A DNA stretch of 64,000 nucleotides from UBA1660 sp964462035 (GTDB lineage Bacteria; Myxococcota_A; Polyangia; Polyangiales; Houyiibacteriaceae), in assembly GCA_964462035.1 (NCBI GenBank), contig CAYXAP010000044.1:1-64000 (forward strand), in the 5' to 3' direction. The position numbers were made by a program, and so were the translations under genes. The notes beneath the pieces were generated by a model. That model saw only the letters and a program-made list of their open reading frames with translations, had not been told where the DNA came from and did no database searches. Positions 44,761 through 54,624 of this stretch are shown piece after piece. Within the stretch, counting starts at the first letter, position 1. Every line of letters starts with the position of its first letter.

Positions 44761-45273
44761 ATGGCCGCAGTCTCCATCCAGCGTTTGCTCCCTTCCATCG
44801 AGTCGGGGGACCGCAACTTCATCCGCGATGCCTGGGACCGGCTCCACAAGCTCCCCGGCGGCAAGACCATCTTCTCGAAGATGGTCGGCCGCGCGGCTCC
44901 CTACACCGGCACCATCGGCGCGAAGGTGGTCGCGCTCTCGCACCTGCGCAGCGAGGTCGTGCTCGAGGACAGGCCCGCAGTGCGCAACCACCTGCGCTGC
45001 GTCCACGCGGTCGCGTTGGTGAACCTCGCCGAGCTCACCGGGAACGTCGCGCTCGCCTACAGCATGCCCGACGATGCCCGCTTCATCGTCGCCGGTCTGG
45101 AGATCGAGTACATCAAGAAGGCGCGCGGCACGATCACCGGCGTCTGTGAGTGCCCGCCGGTCGAGACCAGCGACCGGCAGGAATACCGGGTGCCCGTCTC
45201 GCTGCGGAACTCCGCCGGCGAAGAGGTGGCCCACTGCACTCTCCGCACACTCGTCGGACCGAAGAAGCAGTGA
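44761..45273 (+). CDS. DUF4442 hot-dog-fold protein
   Basis: Protein of 170 aa resembling DUF4442, a hot-dog fold related to PaaI/YiiD thioesterases: GRAAPYTGTIGAKVVALS, the helix VRNHLRCVHAVALVNLAELTG and the strand GLEIEYIKKARGTITG. A catalytic Asp or Glu is not evident, so thioesterase activity is uncertain. The stop overlaps the start of the DUF2891 gene (GTGA). Confidence 0.85.
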   Translation: MAAVSIQRLLPSIESGDRNFIRDAWDRLHKLPGGKTIFSKMVGRAAPYTGTIGAKVVALSHLRSEVVLEDRPAVRNHLRCVHAVALVNLAELTGNVALAYSMPDDARFIVAGLEIEYIKKARGTITGVCECPPVETSDRQEYRVPVSLRNSAGEEVAHCTLRTLVGPKKQ

Positions 45274-46283
45274 GTCTCGCGTCGGCGCTCGGGCCCTACG
45301 TCCGCCTGGCGCTCGACTGCGTCCACCGGGAGTACCCCAATCAGATCAGCCACCGGCTCGAGTCGGACGCCGATCTGAAGCCGCCCCGCGAGCTGCATCC
45401 GGCGTTCTACGGTTGCTACGACTGGCACTCCGCCGTCCACGGCCACTGGTTGCTGGCGCGGGCGCTGCACCTCTGTCCGGATGCGTCCTTCGCGGAGGAG
45501 GCGAGCAGCGCGCTCGAAGCGAATCTCCGGCCGAGCGCCATCGCGGGCGAGCTGAGCTACCTCCGCGCGCGTCCCTCGTTCGAGCGGCCCTACGGGCTCG
45601 CCTGGCTCCTGCAGCTCGACGCCGAGCTCCGCGAGATGGGGTCACCGCACGCCGCGACCCTCGCGCCCCTGGCGAAGCTCGGTCGTGACCACCTCGCTGG
45701 TTGGCTCCCGAAGCTCGAGCACCCCGTCCGGTCCGGGACCCACTCGCAGACGGCGTTCGCGCTGGGCCTCGCGCTCGATTGGGCCCGGGGCCGTGGCGAC
45801 ACCGACTTCGAAGCGCTCATCCTCGAGCGTGCCCGCAGCTACTACGGCGAGGACCGCGCCTACTCGCTCGAGCGCGAGCCCTCCGGCGAGGACTTCCTCT
45901 CACCGGCCTTCGGCGCCGCCGATCTGATGCGCCGCGTGCTCGCGCCCGACGAGCTGGCCACGTGGCTCGGCCGGGCGTTGCCGCGGATCCCCGTCCCCGG
46001 GGTCGCCTCACCCTTCGGCTGGTGGACGCCGGCAAAGCCGAGCGATCCCGAAGACGGTCGCCTCGCGCACCTGGACGGCCTCAACCTCTCTCGCGCGTTC
46101 ATGCTCGACGGTGTCTCCGTGGCGCTCCCGGAAGGCGACGAGCGGATCGAGGCGCTCGTGGAAGCCCGCGACCTCCATCAGGATCATGGTCTCACTGGTG
46201 CGAGCTTCCACAGCTACTCCGGTGCGCACTGGCTCGGCACCTTCGCGACCTACCTGATCACGAAGCGAGGCATCACGAGCTGA
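45270..46283 (+). CDS. DUF2891 family protein
   Basis: Protein of 337 aa, cytosolic, alpha-helical. It matches DUF2891 with HPAFYGCYDWHSAVHGHWLL near the N-terminus, SGTHSQTAFALGLALDWA, EPSGEDFLSPAF and HLDGLNLSRAFML. The overall architecture recalls alpha/alpha-barrel glycan-processing folds, but no activity is established. It is co-translated with DUF4442. Its end overlaps the convergent pbpC gene by 11 bp. Confidence 0.87.
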   Translation: MSLASALGPYVRLALDCVHREYPNQISHRLESDADLKPPRELHPAFYGCYDWHSAVHGHWLLARALHLCPDASFAEEASSALEANLRPSAIAGELSYLRARPSFERPYGLAWLLQLDAELREMGSPHAATLAPLAKLGRDHLAGWLPKLEHPVRSGTHSQTAFALGLALDWARGRGDTDFEALILERARSYYGEDRAYSLEREPSGEDFLSPAFGAADLMRRVLAPDELATWLGRALPRIPVPGVASPFGWWTPAKPSDPEDGRLAHLDGLNLSRAFMLDGVSVALPEGDERIEALVEARDLHQDHGLTGASFHSYSGAHWLGTFATYLITKRGITS

Positions 46284-48546
46284 TCGCCCGCACCCGGATC
46301 TCGATCGGGTCGCTTCGCTCGCCGTCGGCGATGGCCACGATGCGGTGCCGTCCAGGGCTCACCCGCCACTCACGACCCACCAGCACGCCGTCCACCTCGA
46401 AGCGAGCATGGGCTTCGACCGGGCCCCGGCGTGCGCGCATGCGCCATGTGGGCGCCGCGTGAGGGTTCACGACCACTTCGTCGCCGTCGCTAGGGAAAGC
46501 GAGCTCGAGGCGATGGCGCCGGCTCTCGGTCGCTCGGATGCGCGTCTCGGCGCGCCGCACCGTCTCGACCCAGCGCGCGTAGCGGGGCGGAAGGTGGGTG
46601 ACACCCGCGGCGTCGTGAAAGGGGCAGGTGCCTTCGGGCATCGTGCCCTCGACGAAGCGCTCGGCGACCGGCGCACCGCAGCCGGGCCCAGGGAAGGCGC
46701 CGCTGAGTGGACACACGTGGTGCGTGACCATCGCCACCGCCGGCGCTTCGACCTCGCCCGGCATCCGAGCGCGGGCGTTCCCCAGGATCGTCGCCGCGAC
46801 GGGCGCGGCGGCCTCGAAGCCGGCGACCTCCGCGAGCGCGCCGCCTTCCGGATCGCCCAGCCAGACCACGACCGTGTGCCGCTCGCCGATCGCGCTCGCC
46901 CAGGCGTCGTGCCAGCCGCTGCTGGTGCCGGTCTTGAGCCCGAACCCGCCGCCAGCGAGGTCTTCGAGGTCGGCGCCGAACGCGTCCTTCCGCGCGCGAC
47001 CGTCGCGGAGGACGTCGAGGGTCAGCGCCGCGGCGCCTTCGTCCATCACCACGGGACCGTCATCGCCGTGACCCTTGTCGAAGCGTAGCGCGACCGGCGT
47101 CCCACCGCGCGCGAGCGTCGCGTAGGCACGCGCCAGGTCGACCGGTCGCACGTCCGGTCCGCCGAGCGCGATCGCCGCGCCGTACTCGTGCGCGTCGCCC
47201 AAGCCGCGAATCCCCAGCGCTCCGAGGCGCTCCACCACGCGCGCGGCGCCGACCCTGCGCGCCGCGTCGATGGCCGCCAGGTTGAGCGAGCTCGCCAGCG
47301 CGATCCGGGCGCGCACCGGCCCACGCTCCCGGCCGTCGTAATCCTCCGCCTCGAAGATGGCACCGTCGCCTCCCACCATCGGGCGCGCGATGTCGTCCAG
47401 CACCGTCGCCGCGGTGCCGCCCTCCTCGAAGAGCAGCTCGTAGACGAAGGGCTTGAGTGACGACCCCGGCTGCCGCGGCGCCCGAAGCAGGTCCAGCGCT
47501 CCACCGACTCCGTGCTGTTCGGCGGCCCCGACATAGGCGAGCACCTCGCCGCTCCGATGGTCGAGCACCATCGCCGCGCCATTGGTCACGCCGCGATCCC
47601 CGAGGCTCCGCACGGCGGATTGGACCGCTGCGCGGGTCGCTCGCTGCAGCTCGAGGTCGAGGCTGGTCTCGATCGTTCCGCGGCGGCTCGGGTGTCTGCC
47701 GCCGCGGTTCGCCTCCAGCACGCGGTCGACGAAGCGCGGCGCGAACCACGGCCGAGTCGAGTCCGACACGATGTGTGGCCTGGTCGCGAGCGCAGCGTCG
47801 TGGGCGGCCTGGTCGATCGCGCCGGTTGCGAGCATGCGTGCCAGCACCGTGGCGCGCCGACGCATCGCCCGCGGAAGATGACGCCGTGGCTCGGTCGCGC
47901 TCGGTGCCTGCGGCACACCCGCCAAGAGCGCCGCCTCGCTCAGGGTGAGCGCCGAGGCCGGCTTGCCGAAGTAGGCCTCGCTCGCGCGTCCCACGCCCAC
48001 GATCTCGTCGCCGAAGGGCACCCGGTTCAGATACTGCTCCAGGATCTCGTCCTTGGTCATCGCGTCCTCGAGCGCGAGCGCCCGGAGGATCTCGAGCGGC
48101 TTGTCCCAGAGCCCATGGGGCCGGCCGTAGACGAGCTTCACCGTCTGCTGGGTGATCGTGGACGCGCCGCTGAGCCGACGGTTCGGCAAAGCCCACGCCA
48201 GGGCGGCTCGCGCGCTGGCGCCGAGATCGACACCCTCGTGCTCGCGGAAGTCGCTGTCCTCGATGGCGACGAAGGCCTCGATGAGGTTCGGCGAGATGTC
48301 GTCGAGCTCCACCCAGCGCCGGTCCTCGCCGTCGGGCCGCGTGAGCCGCAGTGGTCGTCCCTCCCGGTCGACCACCGAGACCCCGTCGCGGTACTGCACG
48401 AAGCGCGCGCGGTCGATCAGCCGGGGCTTCACCAGTGGCCAGCCGATCGCCGCGGCGATCACCACCGGCAAGAGGATCTTCAGGCCCCGGACCGTGATCC
48501 GCCCGAGGGCTCGGCCGACACGCCGGAGCCGCGAGCCCTCGCTCAC
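46273..48546 (-). CDS. pbpC: Penicillin-binding protein 1C
   Basis: Protein of 757 aa. An N-terminal membrane anchor (about 22-40) is followed by a glycosyltransferase domain with EDSDFREHEG (catalytic E96) and GASTITQQ, a linker, and a transpeptidase domain with S362-x-x-K365 (PGSSLKPF), SSLN and KTGTS. The C-terminal ~90 residues match the PBP1C-type C-terminal domain. It polymerises and may cross-link peptidoglycan in the periplasm. The ATG overlaps the stop of the macroglobulin gene, the classic yfhM-pbpC order. Confidence 0.95.
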   Translation of the reverse strand: MSEGSRLRRVGRALGRITVRGLKILLPVVIAAAIGWPLVKPRLIDRARFVQYRDGVSVVDREGRPLRLTRPDGEDRRWVELDDISPNLIEAFVAIEDSDFREHEGVDLGASARAALAWALPNRRLSGASTITQQTVKLVYGRPHGLWDKPLEILRALALEDAMTKDEILEQYLNRVPFGDEIVGVGRASEAYFGKPASALTLSEAALLAGVPQAPSATEPRRHLPRAMRRRATVLARMLATGAIDQAAHDAALATRPHIVSDSTRPWFAPRFVDRVLEANRGGRHPSRRGTIETSLDLELQRATRAAVQSAVRSLGDRGVTNGAAMVLDHRSGEVLAYVGAAEQHGVGGALDLLRAPRQPGSSLKPFVYELLFEEGGTAATVLDDIARPMVGGDGAIFEAEDYDGRERGPVRARIALASSLNLAAIDAARRVGAARVVERLGALGIRGLGDAHEYGAAIALGGPDVRPVDLARAYATLARGGTPVALRFDKGHGDDGPVVMDEGAAALTLDVLRDGRARKDAFGADLEDLAGGGFGLKTGTSSGWHDAWASAIGERHTVVVWLGDPEGGALAEVAGFEAAAPVAATILGNARARMPGEVEAPAVAMVTHHVCPLSGAFPGPGCGAPVAERFVEGTMPEGTCPFHDAAGVTHLPPRYARWVETVRRAETRIRATESRRHRLELAFPSDGDEVVVNPHAAPTWRMRARRGPVEAHARFEVDGVLVGREWRVSPGRHRIVAIADGERSDPIEIRVRAISS

Positions 48547-51500
48547 TCGGCCTCCCCGCTCACGACTCGGAGGGTGAAGAGCGACGAGTGGCCTCCGAAC
48601 TCATCGTCACGCGCGGAGTCGATCTGAGCGGGCGGGATCCGGAACTCGCCCGGCGTCGTCGCACGAATCGCGTAGGTGACCTCCTGCAGCCCCACCGGCA
48701 GCCCCTCGAAGTAGGTCAGGGCCACGTTCTGCTCGAGCTCTCGATGGACGATCGCGTTGGCGGTCCGCGCCGCGTGCCGACCGCGTGGATCCATCACCTC
48801 GTCCTCCGGACCCATGCCGAGGAGCGCGCGCAGCGCCTGAGCCGGTGCCGTGTCGAAGGCGCCGTCGACGGCGGTGAAGCCAGCGCCGAGCGGATCCGCG
48901 AGCCGCACGTTGGCGGGCGCCGAGAGCTCGGTGTGCATGAAGAGCCGCACCCGGATCGTGTCGCCGAGCCGAACCGCGTCGCCGCTGGTCAGCTCTCGCC
49001 CGTCGGCCCGCTCGTAGCGGCGGTGGAGGCTCACGCCCCGACCACGCGCGGTTCGCTCCTCGAAGCCGAGCGGCTCGGTCCACTCGGCCTCGATGGTGTA
49101 GAAGGTCGGGCCTTCGCCGCCTCCGGCGAAGCCGAGCTCGGACGCCGAGGCCAGCCGCTCGACCGGGAGCTGGTAGCTCGCCAACGCCGTCGATCCGACC
49201 TCGCGAGCGCCGAGCGCTTCGCCGTCCAGCGTCGGCAGGGCGACCCCGCCGTTCGTCCGCTGGAAGAGGCTCGCGTAGGCCACCAACGCCCGGGCGGCCG
49301 CGATGCGTTCGATGGGGCTCGCCCAGGGCGCGACCGGCGCGCAGCTCTCGTTCTCGCAGTGGCCGCTCGGCGCGAGGAGCTCGCTCGCCAAGGGGGACGC
49401 GTGGCGGTGCCCGACGTCGGTGCGGCTCGCCGCTTCGACCAGCGCGCCCCGCTCCCACGCGCTCGTCGGCGCGGACGCCACCGCGTACGGAAGCGTCGGG
49501 TCCCGCTCTTCGGCCCGCGCGAGCTCGGCTGCCTCGATGACCAGGGTCTCCCGCCGGTCGTCGTCCTCGTCCATGGCGAGCGCGAGGTGGCCGCGGCCGG
49601 CATAGCCCAGCCCGTCCCGGCGCTCGAAGGCGCCGTCGACCATCTCCGGGAGCTCGCGGCCGCCTTCCCGTAGCACGTGTAGCGCGTAGGCCTCGGCGTC
49701 GTTGGTGCTCACGCCATAGGCCGAGCCGAAGGCCGCTCGGCGGCTGATGTCTTCCAGCCAGTCGAGCCCCTGGGTTCGCGCCGAGGTGGGGACGCGAAGA
49801 CCGGCGTCGGCCGCGAGGACGAGCGCGTGGACCGCGGTGGTCCCCTCCACGGGCGTCGACCAGCCGTTGCTGTCGTAGCGGCCGAAGCCCCCTTGGTAGT
49901 TCTGGTGCTCGAGGAGCGCGTCGATGGCGAGCTGCGCACGGGCACGGAGCTCCTCGACGTCGAGGTCCAGGTCGACCCCTTCCTGCAGCTGGAGCTGACT
50001 GATGGTGACGATGGCGCGGGCCGCGCGATGTTCGAGGTCGTTCCAGCCACCGAGCCCTTCGTCGATCAGGCGGGCACCGAGGAAGGGGTGCGAGGCGACG
50101 ATGAGGCGCGCCCGCCCGATCGCGCCCTCCGGGAAGCGCAGGCCGATCGGAGCGCGTGATTCACTGGCCCCACCCACGGCGCCGAAGGCGTGGCGACGGT
50201 TCCATCGCGCGGCCGGCGCGATCGGGAGCGTTCGCCCGACGCGCTGGGTGCCTTCGCGCGTGCGTGCCTCCAGGAACACGGGTAGCTCGCGGCGACCGCC
50301 TTCGGCCACTGCGACCTGACGGACCACGCGGCGCTCGCGACCCGGGTGTAGGTAGATTCGCTCTTCGCTCGTCTCGTCGCCGATCGTCGTGCGCAGGAGA
50401 ACCGAGTGCCCTTCGTCGCTCGTGTTCGTCAGGAAGAACGCCGCTTCGAAGGCGTCGCCCTCCGTCGCGAAGGTCGGCAGCGCCTCGCGAGCCACCACCG
50501 CTCGCTTGGCGACGAGCTGCGCGGTCGCCGAGCCGCTCGCTCCGTGCGCGTCGATCGCCACGGCGAGGATGCGGTACTCGGTGTCGCGGTCGGGCAGGGT
50601 GAAGGTCGCCTGCGCGTTGCCTTCGCCGTCCGTCTCGAGGTGCGGTGCCCAGAGCGGGGTCGCGATCGACACCGGCTCGGTCGGGCGCAGCGCGCGCTCG
50701 GCGCTGCCGCCGCCGTCACCGCCCGCGCGCTCTTCTGGGGGCGCGACTCGCGAGGCGAGCACCCGGCGGATGTCTTCCCACGCGAACGCGGCACCCTGCG
50801 ATGGATAGAGCGCTTCGGTCGGGTTGGGCGTGCGCCACCAGCGGGTCAGCCGGAGGATCCCCTCGTCGACCGCCCAGAGCACGACCTCCGAATCGCGGTC
50901 GGCGTGGACGCGGACCGTGACCTCGTCTCCCGGGTTCGCGTCCTCGGGCGCTTCGACGCTCACGTCGATGGCGGCCTCCTCCGGGCGCGCCTGGATCGAG
51001 GCCATGCCGAAGCGCAGGTCGGGGCCGAGCAGGTCCATCTGCTCGCCGGGCGGAGCGAGCCGCGGTCGGACGAGCGCTACCGAGACATAGGCGTTCGGGA
51101 TCATCGCCTCGGTCACCGGGACCCGCACGACGTGCCCGCCGCTGCCCACCCGCTCGCGCGAGCGATGGATGATCCCGTCGCGCTCGACGGAGACCAGCAC
51201 CTCCGCCTCGGGCCAGGGCGACTCGATCGCGAGCTCGGCGGTCTCGCCGACCTGATAGCGCGGGCGCTTCGGGGTCAGGGCGATGCGGGTCCCGGCGGGG
51301 TCTCGGTCCGGCGCTTCGTCCGGACCGGCGACGTAGAGCCGGCGGGAAGCGACCGCGCGGCGGCCCTCGTCGTCGACGACCGTGGCCTCGATGAGGTAGG
51401 TGCCTGCGCGTTCCGGCACGTACTCGCAGCTGACGAGGCTCTCGCCCGCGCTCTGCAGGGTGCACTGGTGAACCTCCTCGCGGCGGTGTTGCTGTCGGGC

Positions 51501-54458
51501 TTGGTACCGGCCCGAGGACCACTGCCACCAGTCGTGCCAGCCCTCGCGGTAGAACGCGACGTCGACCGTTCGTCCGGCCACGGGAGCGTCGTCGGGGTCG
51601 ACCACGGCCACCGCGGCGCGCAGGCCTTCGCAGTCGTCGCCGGTGCAGTGCGCCACCCACTGCGGTCCGCGCTCGAGGCCGACCTCGAAGGCTGCGGGGT
51701 GGACCGTGACCGTGCGGTGTGCCGCCGTCGACTGACCGCTTCGATCACGTGCCTCGGCTTCGAAGACGATCTGGTGCCTGACGGTGGCTTCGAGGCCTTC
51801 GCTGAGGGTCAGCCGCGCTCGTCCGTTCGCGTCGAGTCGGCCGCTCTCGGCCACCAGCGTCTGTCCGTCGACGTGGTGGCCGGCGGGGCCGAAGGTGAGC
51901 TCACGCCAGCGACCAGCGTGGGGAGCGGCGCGCTCGCGAATCAGCGAGTGACGGAGCTCGCCATTCGCCAGCGGTGCGCCGAAGAGGTAGCGAGCGTCCA
52001 CGCGCGCCATGAGCGGGTCGCCGGCGATCACTCGCTGCGGCAGGCCGACGTCGACCCGGAAGCTCGGATCGCGGAACTGAGCCACCCGGAAGCGCGCGGA
52101 CGCGAGCAGGACCTCGGCGGCCGACTCTCCGTCGGCGCTCTCGTCGTCGGCGCTCTCGTCGTCGGCGCTCTCGCCGTCCTCGCTCTCTGCCGATCCGCGG
52201 GGCCGAACCACTACGACCTCCTTGCCACCGAAGGACATCGAGCCGGGGAGGGTGAAGCTCGCGCTGGCGCTGCCCCACCGATTGGTCGTCACGCTGGCTT
52301 CGAGGTCGGGCACGACCGCGCCCGGCGACTGGACCCGGACGACGAGCGGCATCTCGGCGACCGCGTCATGGCCTTCGCGCTCGTGGACGCCGATCCGGAC
52401 GTGGAGCTCGCTCCCGGGTCGGTAGGCGCCGCGATCGGTGAAGACGTCGACCAGCGGTAGCTCGTCGTCGGTCTCCGCGCGGGCGACCGCGACGTTCATG
52501 TGGGCCGGTCCGACGACGGAGCCTCGCTCGAGGACGACCACCGAGCGGTCGTCCTCGTGCCGAACCAGCACCGCCTGGCGGAGCTGCGTGCGGTCTTCGT
52601 CAGTCGGGATCCATGCGCCCCCGTCCGCGTCGGTGGTGGCCGAGCCGAGCACGTTGCCTTCGTCGTCGGCCAGCGCGACGTGGGCTCCGCGTACCGGGGT
52701 CGCGTCGTGCATCCGGCTGACCCACACGAGCGCGCCTTCGCGAGTCACGCGGACGGTCGCTGCGAGGTTGGTGCGCTGTGCGAAGAGCGCCCGGGTGCCG
52801 GTCGCCTCGTGCTCGCCCGGGCGGAAGCCGACCACGGCCATGGCCGGCCCTTCGCCCTGGGTCTTGGCCCAGGCGTACCTCCCTTCGCCCCAGCGGTTGG
52901 CGCGCGCGTCCGGGATCAGCTGCTGGAGCGGCACGTGTCGATCGGGCCGGAAGGCGACGAAGGTCGCCGGGTCGAGCGCGGCCTGCAGCGCCTGGGCGTC
53001 CGAGCTCGCGTCGCAGCAAGGCACTGCCCGCTGGAGGAGCGCCCCCTTGCCCGTGGCGATGCCTCGCAGTCGAAGCACTCCGGGGTCGTCGCGTTCGAAC
53101 GCCAGGCGACCCTCGGGGGCCTCGATCTGCGGACGATGGCCGCGGCTGCGTACCGCGAGCGGCCCGAAGTCGGCCAGGCGCTCACCGGCCGCCGTGGTCA
53201 TCGGCGGCAAGCGCACCTCGTAGACCTGATCGGCCGCCCACTCCCCGGTGATGATCACCAATCGGGTGCTGCCTTCGGTGAAGCCCGCCTGCATCCGCGG
53301 GAGCGCGGGCCGGATGCGGATGCCGCGCAGCGCTCGTGCGTCGAGGTTCTCGGTCGCGAGGATGCGGAGCTCCGGTCCGATGTCGACGACGCGCCCCGGC
53401 GTCGCACCATGGTCGCAGGACCCGGTGCGCGCCGCGTCGGCTCGGCAGCCGACGCCTTCGATGTGAGGCCGCGGCTGCACCGTGTAGCGGGCGACCGCCG
53501 GCGTGGCGCCGGCCCAGCGAGTCCAGCGCGGCGAGAGGGCCACACCGATCTGAGCACCGGGCTCGAGTGTCCGGCCGGGGATCAGGTCCAACCGGTAGCG
53601 CGATTGCTCCCAGCCCCGATCGACGATGCGGAAGGGCACGGCCCGTGCGCCACCACCGATCTCGTACGCCATCACGTCGCCGTTCAGCTCCCCAGCGCCC
53701 ACGTGGTTGTCGAAGTAGAGCGGCAGCGGCGAGCCCGCGCCCACGCGCTGGCCGCCGCTCGCCATCAGGTGCGGCGTTCCGTCGAACACGACCACTCGCT
53801 CGGTCTGCTCACCGAGCGCCTCTCCGTCGACGGCTCGGAGCGTCGGCGACACGCGGAGGGTGGCCTCTTCCACGCCGCTCCAGGTGCTCGGATCGGCGTG
53901 GAAGATCAGCCGCGAGCGGCTGCTCCATCGGGCCGTGCCGCGGACGATGCCGCCGCTCCGGAGTCGGAGCGTGACCGGCGGGTTCGTGACGACCGGACCC
54001 ACCTCGGTCGCGTCGACCATCGGTCGGTTGAAGACCAGATGGAGCGGCTCGTGATGCTGGAGCCGCGTGGCACCGACGCTCGGCTGCGTGAGGGCGAGCC
54101 GCTCCGGACCGTCGGCGGCGAGCAGCGGCGCGAGCGGGGTCGCCGACCGGAGGTCCGCCTCGACCGGCGGAAAGACGGCCACGTTCGAGAGCAACACCGG
54201 CGGCAGCACCTCCAGCGTCGCGGCTTCGAGCGGTTCCTCGTCCGGCTTCGCGAAGACCATCAGGAGCAGCGGCGCCCCCAGCAGCAGCCCGACGAACGCA
54301 TAGGTCCAGCGCTTTCGGCGGACCTCTTTGGGGGCCACCGGCCTACTTCGGTACGGCCCATCGCCTACCCTCGGTCGAGCCCGGCGGCCGTCCCAACGCT
54401 CCTTCAGGCGAGCAAAGCGGTCACGAATCGATCCACGGCGAGAGTCCCGAGAGGCCAT
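48543..54458 (-). CDS. yfhM: Bacterial alpha-2-macroglobulin lacking the thioester
   Basis: Protein of 1971 aa. It has the MG-domain series, the macroglobulin bait and A2M_N regions (DRGAYRPGSELHVRIGVHER, VDVFTDRGAY), an A2M domain (PLWAPHLETDGEGNAQATF) and a terpenoid-cyclase-like helical domain. The thioester CxEQ motif expected near 50030-50060 is replaced by GGWNDLEHR, so covalent protease trapping is impossible. It is anchored by an N-terminal helix (WTYAFVGLLLGAPLLLMVF), not a lipobox. An acidic run (SADDESADDESADGESA) lies at 52119-52190. It should guard the periplasm with PbpC. Confidence 0.9.
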   Translation of the reverse strand: MASRDSRRGSIRDRFARLKERWDGRRARPRVGDGPYRSRPVAPKEVRRKRWTYAFVGLLLGAPLLLMVFAKPDEEPLEAATLEVLPPVLLSNVAVFPPVEADLRSATPLAPLLAADGPERLALTQPSVGATRLQHHEPLHLVFNRPMVDATEVGPVVTNPPVTLRLRSGGIVRGTARWSSRSRLIFHADPSTWSGVEEATLRVSPTLRAVDGEALGEQTERVVVFDGTPHLMASGGQRVGAGSPLPLYFDNHVGAGELNGDVMAYEIGGGARAVPFRIVDRGWEQSRYRLDLIPGRTLEPGAQIGVALSPRWTRWAGATPAVARYTVQPRPHIEGVGCRADAARTGSCDHGATPGRVVDIGPELRILATENLDARALRGIRIRPALPRMQAGFTEGSTRLVIITGEWAADQVYEVRLPPMTTAAGERLADFGPLAVRSRGHRPQIEAPEGRLAFERDDPGVLRLRGIATGKGALLQRAVPCCDASSDAQALQAALDPATFVAFRPDRHVPLQQLIPDARANRWGEGRYAWAKTQGEGPAMAVVGFRPGEHEATGTRALFAQRTNLAATVRVTREGALVWVSRMHDATPVRGAHVALADDEGNVLGSATTDADGGAWIPTDEDRTQLRQAVLVRHEDDRSVVVLERGSVVGPAHMNVAVARAETDDELPLVDVFTDRGAYRPGSELHVRIGVHEREGHDAVAEMPLVVRVQSPGAVVPDLEASVTTNRWGSASASFTLPGSMSFGGKEVVVVRPRGSAESEDGESADDESADDESADGESAAEVLLASARFRVAQFRDPSFRVDVGLPQRVIAGDPLMARVDARYLFGAPLANGELRHSLIRERAAPHAGRWRELTFGPAGHHVDGQTLVAESGRLDANGRARLTLSEGLEATVRHQIVFEAEARDRSGQSTAAHRTVTVHPAAFEVGLERGPQWVAHCTGDDCEGLRAAVAVVDPDDAPVAGRTVDVAFYREGWHDWWQWSSGRYQARQQHRREEVHQCTLQSAGESLVSCEYVPERAGTYLIEATVVDDEGRRAVASRRLYVAGPDEAPDRDPAGTRIALTPKRPRYQVGETAELAIESPWPEAEVLVSVERDGIIHRSRERVGSGGHVVRVPVTEAMIPNAYVSVALVRPRLAPPGEQMDLLGPDLRFGMASIQARPEEAAIDVSVEAPEDANPGDEVTVRVHADRDSEVVLWAVDEGILRLTRWWRTPNPTEALYPSQGAAFAWEDIRRVLASRVAPPEERAGGDGGGSAERALRPTEPVSIATPLWAPHLETDGEGNAQATFTLPDRDTEYRILAVAIDAHGASGSATAQLVAKRAVVAREALPTFATEGDAFEAAFFLTNTSDEGHSVLLRTTIGDETSEERIYLHPGRERRVVRQVAVAEGGRRELPVFLEARTREGTQRVGRTLPIAPAARWNRRHAFGAVGGASESRAPIGLRFPEGAIGRARLIVASHPFLGARLIDEGLGGWNDLEHRAARAIVTISQLQLQEGVDLDLDVEELRARAQLAIDALLEHQNYQGGFGRYDSNGWSTPVEGTTAVHALVLAADAGLRVPTSARTQGLDWLEDISRRAAFGSAYGVSTNDAEAYALHVLREGGRELPEMVDGAFERRDGLGYAGRGHLALAMDEDDDRRETLVIEAAELARAEERDPTLPYAVASAPTSAWERGALVEAASRTDVGHRHASPLASELLAPSGHCENESCAPVAPWASPIERIAAARALVAYASLFQRTNGGVALPTLDGEALGAREVGSTALASYQLPVERLASASELGFAGGGEGPTFYTIEAEWTEPLGFEERTARGRGVSLHRRYERADGRELTSGDAVRLGDTIRVRLFMHTELSAPANVRLADPLGAGFTAVDGAFDTAPAQALRALLGMGPEDEVMDPRGRHAARTANAIVHRELEQNVALTYFEGLPVGLQEVTYAIRATTPGEFRIPPAQIDSARDDEFGGHSSLFTLRVVSGEAE

Positions 54459-54624
54459 GGCCACGCAGTGAGCAACCCCCGCGCCGCACCATCGCGATCA
54501 ATGATCTCGGCCCCTTACATCCCCCCACACCCCGGCGACGTGCCCTCTCACCCACACCCTCGCGTCCCCGGACACACAGGGCTGGGGAACGACGAGCTCC
54601 GCCGCCGGTGCTATGGGAGGCGTG

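Noticed and set aside
48543..54464. GTG at 54464 as start of the macroglobulin gene
   Set aside because: An ATG two codons later is at least as good and no ribosome-binding site favours the GTG.
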